Shown here one piece after another: positions 48,203 through 55,719 of a stretch of 64,000 nt of DNA. This DNA is from Sphingobacterium sp. UGAL515B_05 (GTDB taxonomy: Bacteria; Bacteroidota; Bacteroidia; Sphingobacteriales; Sphingobacteriaceae). The stretch spans positions 6,299,397 to 6,363,396 of the forward strand of contig NZ_CP109907.1 in NCBI RefSeq assembly GCF_033097525.1, written 5' to 3'. A program made the position numbers and the translations under genes. The notes under the pieces were generated by a model. That model worked only from the letters and a program-made list of their open reading frames with translations. It was not told the DNA's origin and ran no database searches. Position 1 is the first letter of the stretch. Every line of letters begins with the position of its first letter.

Positions 48203-48305
48203 CTGCTGTTTCCCAATCTTGTCTAATTACTGCAACTGTCTGCCGTAAATCACGAACCTCTACAAGTAACCCTTGCACCAGCTCTTGTATTAATTCAGTG
48301 TCCAT
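48174..48305 (-). CDS. Small early protein, 43 aa
   Basis: ATG at 48305 to TAG 48176-48174 encodes MDTELIQELVQGLLVEVRDL... ending AEGKLKR. It overlaps the previous gene by 11 bases, is all-helical with a heptad-like pattern, and lies in the early operon. Its last codons form part of leader element copy E. It was missed by length limits, but it is in the right strand and phase for a coupled gene. Confidence 0.55.
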   Translation of the reverse strand: MDTELIQELVQGLLVEVRDLRQTVAVIRQDWETAGAAEGKLKR

Positions 48306-48594
48306 TCTTTGTTGACGCTATATATTGTACTAAATTCTGTGACGCGGCTACAGATGCGAGTTGTTTACGGCATAACCTTACTTTACAGTTTGGCGTGTCT
48401 TGTTTCTCAGTTATTATACCTTCTGCAATCCAATTGTCCACTACTCCCCTTCCATACTTCCGATAAGCTTCCGCTTTTGAAAGATAAGGACGTAATTGCC
48501 CCACCTCAGTCAAGGCAACTATACCGCCCAACTCCGCGGCCCCCTGTAGCATTTGGGCCAATCTAAAATCTAATGTTAATCCTTCTTTCAACAT
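48295..48594 (-). CDS. Small HTH (excisionase-like) protein
   Basis: The 99 aa protein has a central block PYLSKAEAYRKYGRGVVDNWIAEGIIT that reads as a MerR/excisionase-type winged helix (helix-turn-helix then wing). It is the second leftward early gene, so an excisionase or Cro-like role is possible. No similarity search was made. Confidence 0.55.
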   Translation of the reverse strand: MLKEGLTLDFRLAQMLQGAAELGGIVALTEVGQLRPYLSKAEAYRKYGRGVVDNWIAEGIITEKQDTPNCKVRLCRKQLASVAASQNLVQYIASTKNGH

Positions 48595-48839
48595 TACTTA
48601 ACCCTCCAACATCTAAAGTTTTCCAAGTCTAACGGATCTCTTTTTGTCTTGAACCGTTTTTCACTTACTGGTTTACCATCATCTCCTTCTTTATGGAATA
48701 AATCCCATGCGATATAGCGAACCTCTTTCTCTTCTCCGTTGGGGACAGGAAATGAATGCCCTACATTCATTGTTTTCATTGCCGCCCGATATTTGGTAAT
48801 GTTCTCAGGGATTGCAACTTTATCTGTTATCTCCACCAT
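48594..48839 (-). CDS. First leftward early gene, hypothetical 81 aa
   Basis: The small basic protein (KTMNVGHSFPVPNGEEKEVRYIAWDLFHKEG; end FRCWRVK) starts 100 bases inside the early promoter and shares 1 base with the next gene. The layout suggests it is Cro-like or an early DNA-binding factor, though there is no clear HTH. Confidence 0.55.
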   Translation of the reverse strand: MVEITDKVAIPENITKYRAAMKTMNVGHSFPVPNGEEKEVRYIAWDLFHKEGDDGKPVSEKRFKTKRDPLDLENFRCWRVK

Positions 48840-48938
48840 TTTAAAAAGTTTAATTTGTTTACATTGTTTGTTATTTCACTTTTTGGCACACACGTTGATG
48901 TTTTTTGCTAAATTTGTTTCTATGATTACTTGACAAAA

Positions 48939-48969
48939 CAAAAATACTAAACAAATTAAACAAAACAAA
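48939..48969 (-). promoter_or_regulatory. Early leftward promoter with phased operator repeats
   Basis: Read leftward: TTTG (48969-48966), 19 bases, TATTTTTG (48946-48939). AAACA units at 48949, 48958 and 48967 keep a 9-base period over it. This is the probable main lytic promoter and the likely target of the divergent repressor. Confidence 0.78.
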
Positions 48970-49020
48970 CAATTTACAATCATTACAAACAAAATAAACA
49001 TTATATCATTGATCCTCAGT

Positions 49021-49036
49021 GTTATAATTTTATAAC
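49021..49036 (+). promoter_or_regulatory. Palindrome before the repressor gene
   Basis: GTTATAATTTTATAAC is a perfect 16-base inverted repeat ending 11 bases before the repressor ATG. It could be an autoregulatory operator or the core promoter itself. No good TTTG element was found at the usual distance. Confidence 0.5.
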
Positions 49037-49047
49037 ATACACACACG

Positions 49048-49818
49048 ATGAATAAATTATTTTCTAAAGGCAACTACCTTAAACGTTTGATGAAGCGTAA
49101 AGGAGTTAGCCAGGTTACCTTGACAGACCGTGAAAGTCCTGACTACTTAGGTTATGGGCGTAATACTCTGTCGGCTTTGCTCAACCAAGACGACTATACT
49201 GATGGTATAGAGTCTGAGAGAGTCAAAGTGTTATTAAGCAAACTAGATCCTTCCAAAGAGGATATGGAATATATTTTTCCAACCAAAACAAAATCCAACG
49301 CAAAATCTATTGGAGAATATGAATTTGACGAAGATGGCGATGAGCAAGTACAACCGCTTGGGGACGGTTTATATGCGTTGACAGCCGAATTCGTACCAGT
49401 TAAAGCAAGAGCAGGATACCTATTGGGGTATGCGGATCCTGAATATCTTGAAACATTACCTAAATACACAGCCACAGTTACACACATGCCTAAAGGAAAG
49501 TATCGATATTTTGAAGCAGAAGGGGACAGTATGAACGACGGGACAATCGAGCATGCTATTTTAGATGGAACAGTTTTACAATGCCGAAAAATACTACCAC
49601 ACCATTGGGCCGGAAAGCTTCACGCACATAACTGGTCTAGCTTCGTATTTGTTCACCGCACTGAAGGTATTATTGTTAAACAGGTTGCTGATCAAGATTT
49701 AGAAACCGGCGATGTTGTGTTGCGGTCGATAAATCCAGATAAATCAAAATATCCTGACTTTACAGTCAACCTTGACGATATCCAAGAGATATATAACGTA
49801 GTAAAACGTATTTTATAA
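49048..49818 (+). CDS. S24-family prophage repressor
   Basis: The 256 aa protein has an N-terminal DNA-binding part (residues 1-70; GNYLKRLMKRKGVSQVTL and NTLSALLNQDDY) and a C-terminal LexA/CI-type peptidase. The peptidase has GDSMNDG (catalytic Ser) and GIIVKQV (catalytic Lys). KARAGYL near residue 118 provides an Ala-Gly cleavage site. This architecture supports RecA-stimulated self-cleavage and SOS induction. It diverges from the lytic operon. Confidence 0.85.
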   Translation: MNKLFSKGNYLKRLMKRKGVSQVTLTDRESPDYLGYGRNTLSALLNQDDYTDGIESERVKVLLSKLDPSKEDMEYIFPTKTKSNAKSIGEYEFDEDGDEQVQPLGDGLYALTAEFVPVKARAGYLLGYADPEYLETLPKYTATVTHMPKGKYRYFEAEGDSMNDGTIEHAILDGTVLQCRKILPHHWAGKLHAHNWSSFVFVHRTEGIIVKQVADQDLETGDVVLRSINPDKSKYPDFTVNLDDIQEIYNVVKRIL

Positions 49819-49820
49819 CA

Positions 49821-50183
49821 ATGTCAGGCGGCTCGTTTAGGGAGATAGAACCGAAGAATGACTCACCAGTAGTTTGGAATGTAGTAAACTATATTCGTGA
49901 ATGGTTGGTACCAGCGCCTAAATATGGTGTATCTCCAAAATACAAACCTGTGCCACGGCATTCAGATCGAATCGAGGTTAATTGTCTTCACGAAGACGAA
50001 AGCCAAGCGCAATTAAATATATGGTGTTACCCACCTGATTGGTTACCTGCTGTAATGCTTATTCTTGACAATGCATTACTTCCGGACGGTAGCTATATTG
50101 AATATACTCCTAAATACAGCGAGTTAAAAGTGGGCCACTTTAAAATAACAGTACATAAACATACACACAATGGAAAAAAGTAA
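49821..50183 (+). CDS. Hypothetical lysogeny-module protein, 120 aa
   Basis: It starts 2 bases after the repressor stop and overlaps the XRE gene by 14 bases. The soluble protein is Trp/Pro-rich (WNVVNYIREWLVPAPKYG; LNIWCYPPDWLPAVMLIL). It is probably cotranscribed with the repressor, hence expressed in the lysogen. The function is unknown. Confidence 0.55.
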   Translation: MSGGSFREIEPKNDSPVVWNVVNYIREWLVPAPKYGVSPKYKPVPRHSDRIEVNCLHEDESQAQLNIWCYPPDWLPAVMLILDNALLPDGSYIEYTPKYSELKVGHFKITVHKHTHNGKK

Positions 50184-50496
50184 TTTCGAGGAAGAAGGTA
50201 AATTGGTTAGAGCCTTCCGAGAGGAATTAGGAAAGACCGCGGTTGAATTTGCCAAGATGCTTGACACATCAGTAAATACACTCTCTAATATTGAGAACGG
50301 GAAACGCCGTCTTTCTGGACATATTATAAAAGGTCTTTCAAAAGCAGGTATGTCATTAAATGATTTGACCTATTTAAATAGAAATAGCGAAGAAGGTCAA
50401 TCTTTCGCTTACCGTCTGGCGGAAGTTGAAAACAGATTGGTAACCATGGAATCTACATTGAAAAAGATATTGGCCCTATTAGATGAAAAGAGGTAG
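50170..50496 (+). CDS. XRE-family HTH regulator
   Basis: The 108 aa product has a classical XRE helix-turn-helix (VRAFREELGKTAVEFAKMLDTSVNTLSNIENGKRRLS) and a C-terminal coiled coil. It is the last gene of the repressor operon and may help control lysogeny or integrase expression. Confidence 0.78.
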   Translation: MEKSNFEEEGKLVRAFREELGKTAVEFAKMLDTSVNTLSNIENGKRRLSGHIIKGLSKAGMSLNDLTYLNRNSEEGQSFAYRLAEVENRLVTMESTLKKILALLDEKR

Positions 50497-50516
50497 CTCA
50501 CGCCACCTCTTTTTCT
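50486..50516. terminator. Terminator shared by XRE gene and integrase
   Basis: AGAGGT (50489-50494) pairs with ACCTCT (50505-50510), flanked by an A-run and followed by TTTTC, between convergent genes whose stops are 2 bases apart. Confidence 0.75.
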
Positions 50517-51766
50517 TCAAGTTCACTAAATACTCTTTCTATTACTGTCTTCTGAACATGGTGAACAATCTCCCAATTTGGCTCCGCATAAATATCAGTA
50601 ACATCCAATCCAAATTTATGGTTTAGTGCAAAGGAAACATCATCCTTACTTATACCACATAACTTCCTTGCAATCGTAGCGAAACTATGTCGCCCGTAAT
50701 ACATCGACACGTTGAAACCAAGTTTTGCCCGTATCCGTTTCCAACCATCACGAAAAATAGAATGTAAGCTTTCTATATTCCTGTAGTCTCTTTGAATGGT
50801 ACCAGCATGCTTTTCAATTAAAGCCTGTGCACATTCCGGAATCAATACATTGGTAACACCTCCGTCAATAATTCTCCTATTTTTAATTTTTGTACGGGCA
50901 TATTCAAAACCGCCTGAGATATTAGGGTCAGTCAAATATGCAAACATATCAACCGGGTTCATACCGCAAAGGTAGAATGAAAGGAGAAACAGATCCCTAG
51001 TTACCGTTTCCATTTTGCCAACGGGTTTATAGTTTAGCAAATCCAGAATCATGCTAATCTCTAAAATTCTCCGCTTTGTTTTAACCGGCTTTATACTATC
51101 GAAGTTTTCAAAAGGATTTGGAACAGGCGTATGCCCGATTGATTGATTATTGTATCTTTTTCGTAGATCCTTCACCAAATTGCTTATAATACCAAAATAT
51201 ATGATTTGCGTATTGGCATTTATTCCGCGTCGTTCCTGAGGTTTGGTATATCCACCATTATTATTATTTCTTACAATAACCTTAGGCGATTCCAAGTAAC
51301 GCTTGAACTCATACAAAAAACCAGTAGTAAGATGAGTTATATCAAATGATTGTTGCCCGGTGAAATCACGTAGATGGTTGATCACTGATAATATATTTTT
51401 AGCTTGCCCCTCCCGTCCTTTGCTGCGGTATTCATCTATCCTTTCATCAAACTTTGCGAATAAATCGATAACATCATCTTTTGCATCTAAGTTCTTAAGG
51501 AAACTCTTAACATCTTCACAGGTCATAAATTTCACTTTGCTACCCAAAGCCGTAAGAGCATCGCGATACTCCGTTAGTTTAGTAGAAAAATGTTTATCAA
51601 CAAATGCTTTCTTAAGCTTACCTTTTGAATCCAGATAGGCCTTATCTACAAATGAAGATGTATCTATATATTTAGTCTGGGATTTGTGACTAACAGTGAT
51701 CTTGACATTCCAGGTTCCATCATCCTTTTTCTGATGAGGGACAATTTTTGCATTAACAGTTGCCAT
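50498..51766 (-). CDS. int: Tyrosine integrase
   Basis: The 422 aa integrase has an Arm/SAM-like N-terminal domain (residues about 95-190) and a catalytic domain. The domain includes RDLFLLSFYLCGMNPVDMF (the first Arg position is unusual, G-M-N in place of G-x-R, as in several Bacteroidota integrases), YGRHSFATIARK (HxxR-type box, R-H-S-F), LNHK, and the terminal Tyr in DIYAE. It catalyses integration at an att site, presumably the one next to its own gene before tdk. Confidence 0.9.
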   Translation of the reverse strand: MATVNAKIVPHQKKDDGTWNVKITVSHKSQTKYIDTSSFVDKAYLDSKGKLKKAFVDKHFSTKLTEYRDALTALGSKVKFMTCEDVKSFLKNLDAKDDVIDLFAKFDERIDEYRSKGREGQAKNILSVINHLRDFTGQQSFDITHLTTGFLYEFKRYLESPKVIVRNNNNGGYTKPQERRGINANTQIIYFGIISNLVKDLRKRYNNQSIGHTPVPNPFENFDSIKPVKTKRRILEISMILDLLNYKPVGKMETVTRDLFLLSFYLCGMNPVDMFAYLTDPNISGGFEYARTKIKNRRIIDGGVTNVLIPECAQALIEKHAGTIQRDYRNIESLHSIFRDGWKRIRAKLGFNVSMYYGRHSFATIARKLCGISKDDVSFALNHKFGLDVTDIYAEPNWEIVHHVQKTVIERVFSELEEKEVA

Positions 51767-52017
51767 GCTAGTTGTAAATTATTTGTAAATCTTTTTTAAC
51801 ACAAACTGTCAAGTAATCGTGTAATTATGCACTAGCAAAAAGCGCCAAGAAGTTCAAATAATTTAAGTTTCACGCTTATAAGCCGATAGGCCGATGTTGG
51901 TAAAAACTGTTATCAAATTTAATATTTAATTCTGATATTAGCAGTGTCAAAAACAGAATATAATGGGAGGTCATTTTACAAAAATCACCTTATTTGCAGA
52001 CCTTCCGGCAAAATTAA
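51767..52017. other. Right attachment region, between integrase and tdk
   Basis: These 251 bases hold no convincing gene. They must contain attR, because integrase is on one side and the host gene tdk on the other. Features are a run of phased As near 51767-51800, GGCCGATG and a TAATATTTAAT tract. No tRNA or clear direct repeat is present, so the core cannot be placed. Confidence 0.55.
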
Positions 52018-52608
52018 ATGAATCAAATGCTTTTTTCCGAACATAATTTGGCTTTGCGCCCCGCTCAATATGGTAGCATTGAAATTGTCTGTGGCTCGAT
52101 GTTCTCAGGCAAGACAGAAGAATTGATTCGCAGGCTAAAACGAGCACAATATGCACGTCTGAATGTCGAAATCTTTAAACCATCTGTTGACAAACGATAC
52201 GATGAAAAGCTGGTCGTTTCTCACGATAGTAATAGCATCCCGTCGACACCTGTTGATCATTCTTCAGCGATCCTACTCTTAAGTTCATCTACCCAAGTTG
52301 TCGGAATCGATGAGGCACAATTTTTTGATGACGGTTTGACAGAGGTGTGTGTCAAATTGGCAAATAGTGGTATCCGGGTAATTGTTGCCGGACTGGATAT
52401 GGATTTTCAAGGGCAACCATTTGGCCCAATCCCCAATCTAATGGCAGTAGCCGAACACGTTACGAAAGTACATGCGGTTTGCATGCAATGTGGCGCTCCA
52501 GCGAATTATTCCTACCGCCTGACCAAGGATACGGAAACCGTACTTTTAGGTGAAAAAGACGCTTATGAACCACGTTGTAGACCCTGTTATTTCCACTTGA
52601 ACAAGTAG
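52018..52608 (+). CDS. tdk: Thymidine kinase
   Basis: This is a 196 aa type II thymidine kinase that phosphorylates thymidine with ATP in the salvage pathway. Features are a P-loop CGSMFSGKTE (residues about 25-34), DEAQFF, GLDMDFQGQPFG (lid/substrate loop) and a four-cysteine zinc site CMQC...CRPC. Length and motifs are complete, so integration did not damage it. It is the first host gene after the prophage. Confidence 0.95.
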   Translation: MNQMLFSEHNLALRPAQYGSIEIVCGSMFSGKTEELIRRLKRAQYARLNVEIFKPSVDKRYDEKLVVSHDSNSIPSTPVDHSSAILLLSSSTQVVGIDEAQFFDDGLTEVCVKLANSGIRVIVAGLDMDFQGQPFGPIPNLMAVAEHVTKVHAVCMQCGAPANYSYRLTKDTETVLLGEKDAYEPRCRPCYFHLNK

Positions 52609-52723
52609 CCTGATCAAAAAGGTCAACTAAAAATCTGCCAAAAGTACTATAAAAACTATTTGGCATAGGATTTGAAATATATTTTATAAATAAGAAGATT
52701 AGCGCTTTGAATAGCGACAAAAT

Positions 52724-52792
52724 ACTTTTCATAATTTAGGTTTATAATTGGTTAGTTAGCACCTCCTTGCCCATCAAGGAGGTGTTTTTTTT
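52724..52792 (+). terminator. tdk terminator with a repeated 30-base segment upstream
   Basis: CACCTCCTTG (52760-52769) pairs with CAAGGAGGTG (52775-52784), followed by eight Ts. The 30 bases at 52724-52753 recur exactly, in inverse orientation, at 29539-29568 of the prophage, also next to a hairpin. Read leftward this segment ends in ATGAAAAGT, which opens the doubtful 52460-52732 frame. Confidence 0.8.
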
Positions 52793-52800
52793 AAAACAAA

Positions 52801-52846
52801 AAAAAGAACGCTGCTCTCTTTGACTGAGAACAGCGTTCTTTTTTTG
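52801..52846. terminator. Bidirectional terminator between tdk and the MG2 gene
   Basis: AAAGAACGCTG pairs with CAGCGTTCTTT, with an inner TCT/AGA. It has A-runs before and T-runs after, so it works on both strands. It serves the leftward gene ending at 52868. Confidence 0.85.
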
Positions 52847-52867
52847 ATGAACTCCTATATACAAGTT

Positions 52868-55591
52868 TTAAGGCTGAACACCGTAGTTTATTACCTTACG
52901 GCCGATATTCCCGGTCTGATCCATTCCCTCGACGATTACCTTGTAATTTCCATTTCCGTCGGCATTATAAAACTGAATAGCCGCCTCCCCGGTCTCTGTG
53001 ATCGAAACTTTCGGATTCCAGTAAATGGTCGTTCTCAAATCGTTTGCAGCCTTTCTTTCCGGCGTATCATATTTTGGAACATAGAATTTGCGTTCTTTAA
53101 TATAGCCCAAAGGATACATATCGATTACATTTGATTTTGGCAACATGCTCTCAATTTCACTCAACGACATCCGTGGTTTCTTCGCTTCCACTTTCTTCGT
53201 ATAGATTGACACGACACCATTATTTTGATACATTCTGGAGACTGTTCCCAATTCGTCACGTAAGAAGATTTCGATACCTTCGATATCCGCGACATTGATG
53301 CTATTTAATCCGGGCTCATCAATAGCCATACCGTTCAGAAAGAACTGGACAGGTGTACGCCCACCTGCATTATAATCACGAGAAACATAATACTTCAATG
53401 TCTGTGGATCATAGGTAATGCCCGTCAATACCGTTTGAAGACACATGGTCAACACGTTACAACCGGTCAAACGATCGGGTTCAATACGGTGTTCCGGCAT
53501 GGACAGTCCCGAAATAGAAGGGAAATCTTTATTGGTGATTACTTTCTTCACTACCGCCGTCACTTCTACCTCATCCAAGAGAATCGATTTTCGATACTCT
53601 TTTCGGCTATTCGCCAAATAAGGAGCAAAAGCCTGGTCTATATTAGGTACAAAATAACTCTTATAACCATTATTCTTATCGATCTCGGGGTAAAAGGTCT
53701 GGTCCATATTGATAACCAAGCTTCGGTAATTGTCATTCGATCGGGCATTAACCGTTACTTTGGACGAATCCGGGAACACAAGATCCTTAAAGGCGAAACG
53801 TCCATTTTGATCTGTATACACATCCTTCTTAATGTTACGGGAAGGTATCGTCAAAAGTAATCCACCGTTTGGATAAGGACGCCCGGTGTTCATCCGCAGG
53901 ATACCTGACAATTCGATTCCCTGTTCAGGAAGAAAACTGATCTGCGGCAACTTCTCCGCTATGAGCGTCGGGTAGTCAAATCGGCGAAATCCCTGCGTCA
54001 TTAATAAAGCATCCAAGGCTTTATCCCGATTGGGATTTTTTTCATCAAAATATGAATTTGGGTTCTCTACATTTCCTTTGAGGTCCGAAGTCAACAAAAA
54101 GTTGCTCACAATCGATAGATCTGCCTGATCATTATAGGGAACTTTGGATTCGTCTATTACAGCTACTGAATAGCTTCCCGGGAACTTCTGCCCATTGTTG
54201 TCTACAGCAAGTTTAAGATTGACCAAGTCTTTAGCCTTATAACTTTGCTTATCGCTGGTAACCTGAATATTTAAAAGCTTTTCGCTTTGAACAAATGCCA
54301 AGCGCTCACTGATAGGCTTTCCGTCAGGACTCAATAAGGTTACCTGGACAATACCATTTGGTAAACGCTCTTTCGGAATATTGACCAATGCGGATGAAGA
54401 TTTCAAATTCACCTGCGCGCCAAAACAGAGATGTCCATTCGACTGAACCAAAACATAATAGGATTGCCCTTGGTTTTTTGAAAAATTCTCTTCACTGGTT
54501 ACCACGGCAAACTCAGCATTCGTAGCATCCTGTTTTACAAAAACAACATTTGCCTTGTCATTGACAACAGCCGGCAATTTGTATTTGCGTTCCTGTCCAT
54601 TCTCAAACTTCACAACAGCTTGATAATTTTCTCCCGCGAGCGGCAGAAGAGAAAAATAGCCCATTCCAGTTCCGAAGTCCGCAAACTCCGCTACAGACTT
54701 GCCCTTTGAATCTAAAATACTTCCTTTTACCTTTAGCCCTTTCCCATCGGATCCGAGGGCTTTAAATGCCACTTTTTTTGCCAATCCGGCGATAATATCG
54801 CCTCCTTCAGGAAAGAATTGTACGTCTGCATCCCACAAGGCATTTTTGAGCAAGAAAGAACTAGACAAAGGTTTTTCATTTTTATTCTCCTGAATGCTAA
54901 TCTTCAGTTGCCCTTTCTCCAAATTTGCTTTTTCCTTTGCAGACAAATTTATCGTTACTTTCCCTAGACCATCCGTCTCACCTTTACCCTTGTCGAACGT
55001 TTCCCATCCCGAGACAAACTCCCAATTGATTTTTGAATTGATCATCGGTTTTCCCGTACGATCGCGGAACTGTATGACAGCTTGGGTTTTATTACCACCA
55101 ATGTTATTTTGAAATTCAATGTTTGTAATCAATTTCTTATTGATAACATCACCGATTGGCACCACTTTATTAAAGAAGTAGGCATTATCAAAGTTGGCCA
55201 TCCATTTTGTGTAAGCTCTAAATCGATAATTGTCCTGAGACATAAATTGAGGATCAAGCACAATCTGCCCATTTCCTACCCCTTTATCCAATGGAATTTT
55301 AAGTGTCTGAATCAGGGAATCACGACTGTTCAGTACTTCCACATAAGCTATTTTACTCGGCTCATATTCGGCCAAATTGCGGGATAAATAGGTCGAAAAC
55401 CAGAGGGTATCCCCCACCGCGTAATATGGCTTATCGAAATGTAAATGTACCTTTTCAACTGGGTAGACCTGAAAATATTTCTGAACTCGTTCTACGATCG
55501 TATTAATAGGCAACGTAGGTGTAGTCTGGGCATAAGTCGTCCCCATTCCTAACAGTCCTATCGATAAAGTCAATAGTTTTATGTGCTTCAT
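52868..55591 (-). CDS. MG2-domain and plug-domain surface protein
   Basis: The start MKHIKLLTLSIGLLGMGTTYA (ATG 55591) gives a normal signal peptide; a 14-residue longer frame lacks one. The 907 aa mature protein has an alpha-2-macroglobulin MG2-type domain near the start (HFDKPYYAVGDTLWFS). Several Ig-like/beta domains follow, then a carboxypeptidase-like regulatory repeat (TGRPYPNGGLLLTI... DQNGRFAFKDLVF) and a TonB-plug-like segment (GLNSINVADIEGIEIFLRDELGTV). This is a common Bacteroidota cell-surface type of unknown substrate. Confidence 0.75.
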   Translation of the reverse strand: MKHIKLLTLSIGLLGMGTTYAQTTPTLPINTIVERVQKYFQVYPVEKVHLHFDKPYYAVGDTLWFSTYLSRNLAEYEPSKIAYVEVLNSRDSLIQTLKIPLDKGVGNGQIVLDPQFMSQDNYRFRAYTKWMANFDNAYFFNKVVPIGDVINKKLITNIEFQNNIGGNKTQAVIQFRDRTGKPMINSKINWEFVSGWETFDKGKGETDGLGKVTINLSAKEKANLEKGQLKISIQENKNEKPLSSSFLLKNALWDADVQFFPEGGDIIAGLAKKVAFKALGSDGKGLKVKGSILDSKGKSVAEFADFGTGMGYFSLLPLAGENYQAVVKFENGQERKYKLPAVVNDKANVVFVKQDATNAEFAVVTSEENFSKNQGQSYYVLVQSNGHLCFGAQVNLKSSSALVNIPKERLPNGIVQVTLLSPDGKPISERLAFVQSEKLLNIQVTSDKQSYKAKDLVNLKLAVDNNGQKFPGSYSVAVIDESKVPYNDQADLSIVSNFLLTSDLKGNVENPNSYFDEKNPNRDKALDALLMTQGFRRFDYPTLIAEKLPQISFLPEQGIELSGILRMNTGRPYPNGGLLLTIPSRNIKKDVYTDQNGRFAFKDLVFPDSSKVTVNARSNDNYRSLVINMDQTFYPEIDKNNGYKSYFVPNIDQAFAPYLANSRKEYRKSILLDEVEVTAVVKKVITNKDFPSISGLSMPEHRIEPDRLTGCNVLTMCLQTVLTGITYDPQTLKYYVSRDYNAGGRTPVQFFLNGMAIDEPGLNSINVADIEGIEIFLRDELGTVSRMYQNNGVVSIYTKKVEAKKPRMSLSEIESMLPKSNVIDMYPLGYIKERKFYVPKYDTPERKAANDLRTTIYWNPKVSITETGEAAIQFYNADGNGNYKVIVEGMDQTGNIGRKVINYGVQP

Positions 55592-55719
55592 TGAAAGTCT
55601 TAGAATAAAAAATGAATAGCTAAATATATTCAATTTTGAGCAAAGACCAACCCCATTGGGGTATTTTTAACATTTATTATACCTATTCGTAGGGGCAATA
55701 CCGACTCTTTAAAGATTAT

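Larger units (their letters stand above)
1..51900. mobile_element. Siphovirus-like prophage, left end outside window
   Basis: A contiguous set of phage genes runs from the window start to the integrase: methyltransferase, lysis, tail, head, terminase, replication, repressor and integrase. Late and replication genes are nearly all leftward and tightly packed with 4-base overlaps, while the repressor side is rightward. A tape measure gene, a major tail protein and Dit-like and baseplate genes without sheath or tail-tube pairs indicate a non-contractile long tail. The right end is between 51767 and 52017 because tdk starts at 52018. No direct repeat marking attL was found, so the left end is taken to lie before position 1. 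Confidence 0.9.

Noticed and set aside
51962..52045. 27-codon frame before tdk
   Set aside because: It overlaps the tdk start out of frame, is short, and has no independent support.
52460..52732. Leftward frame of 90 codons
   Set aside because: It begins after the repeated leader, but more than half lies inside tdk on the other strand and the sequence looks like a shadow.
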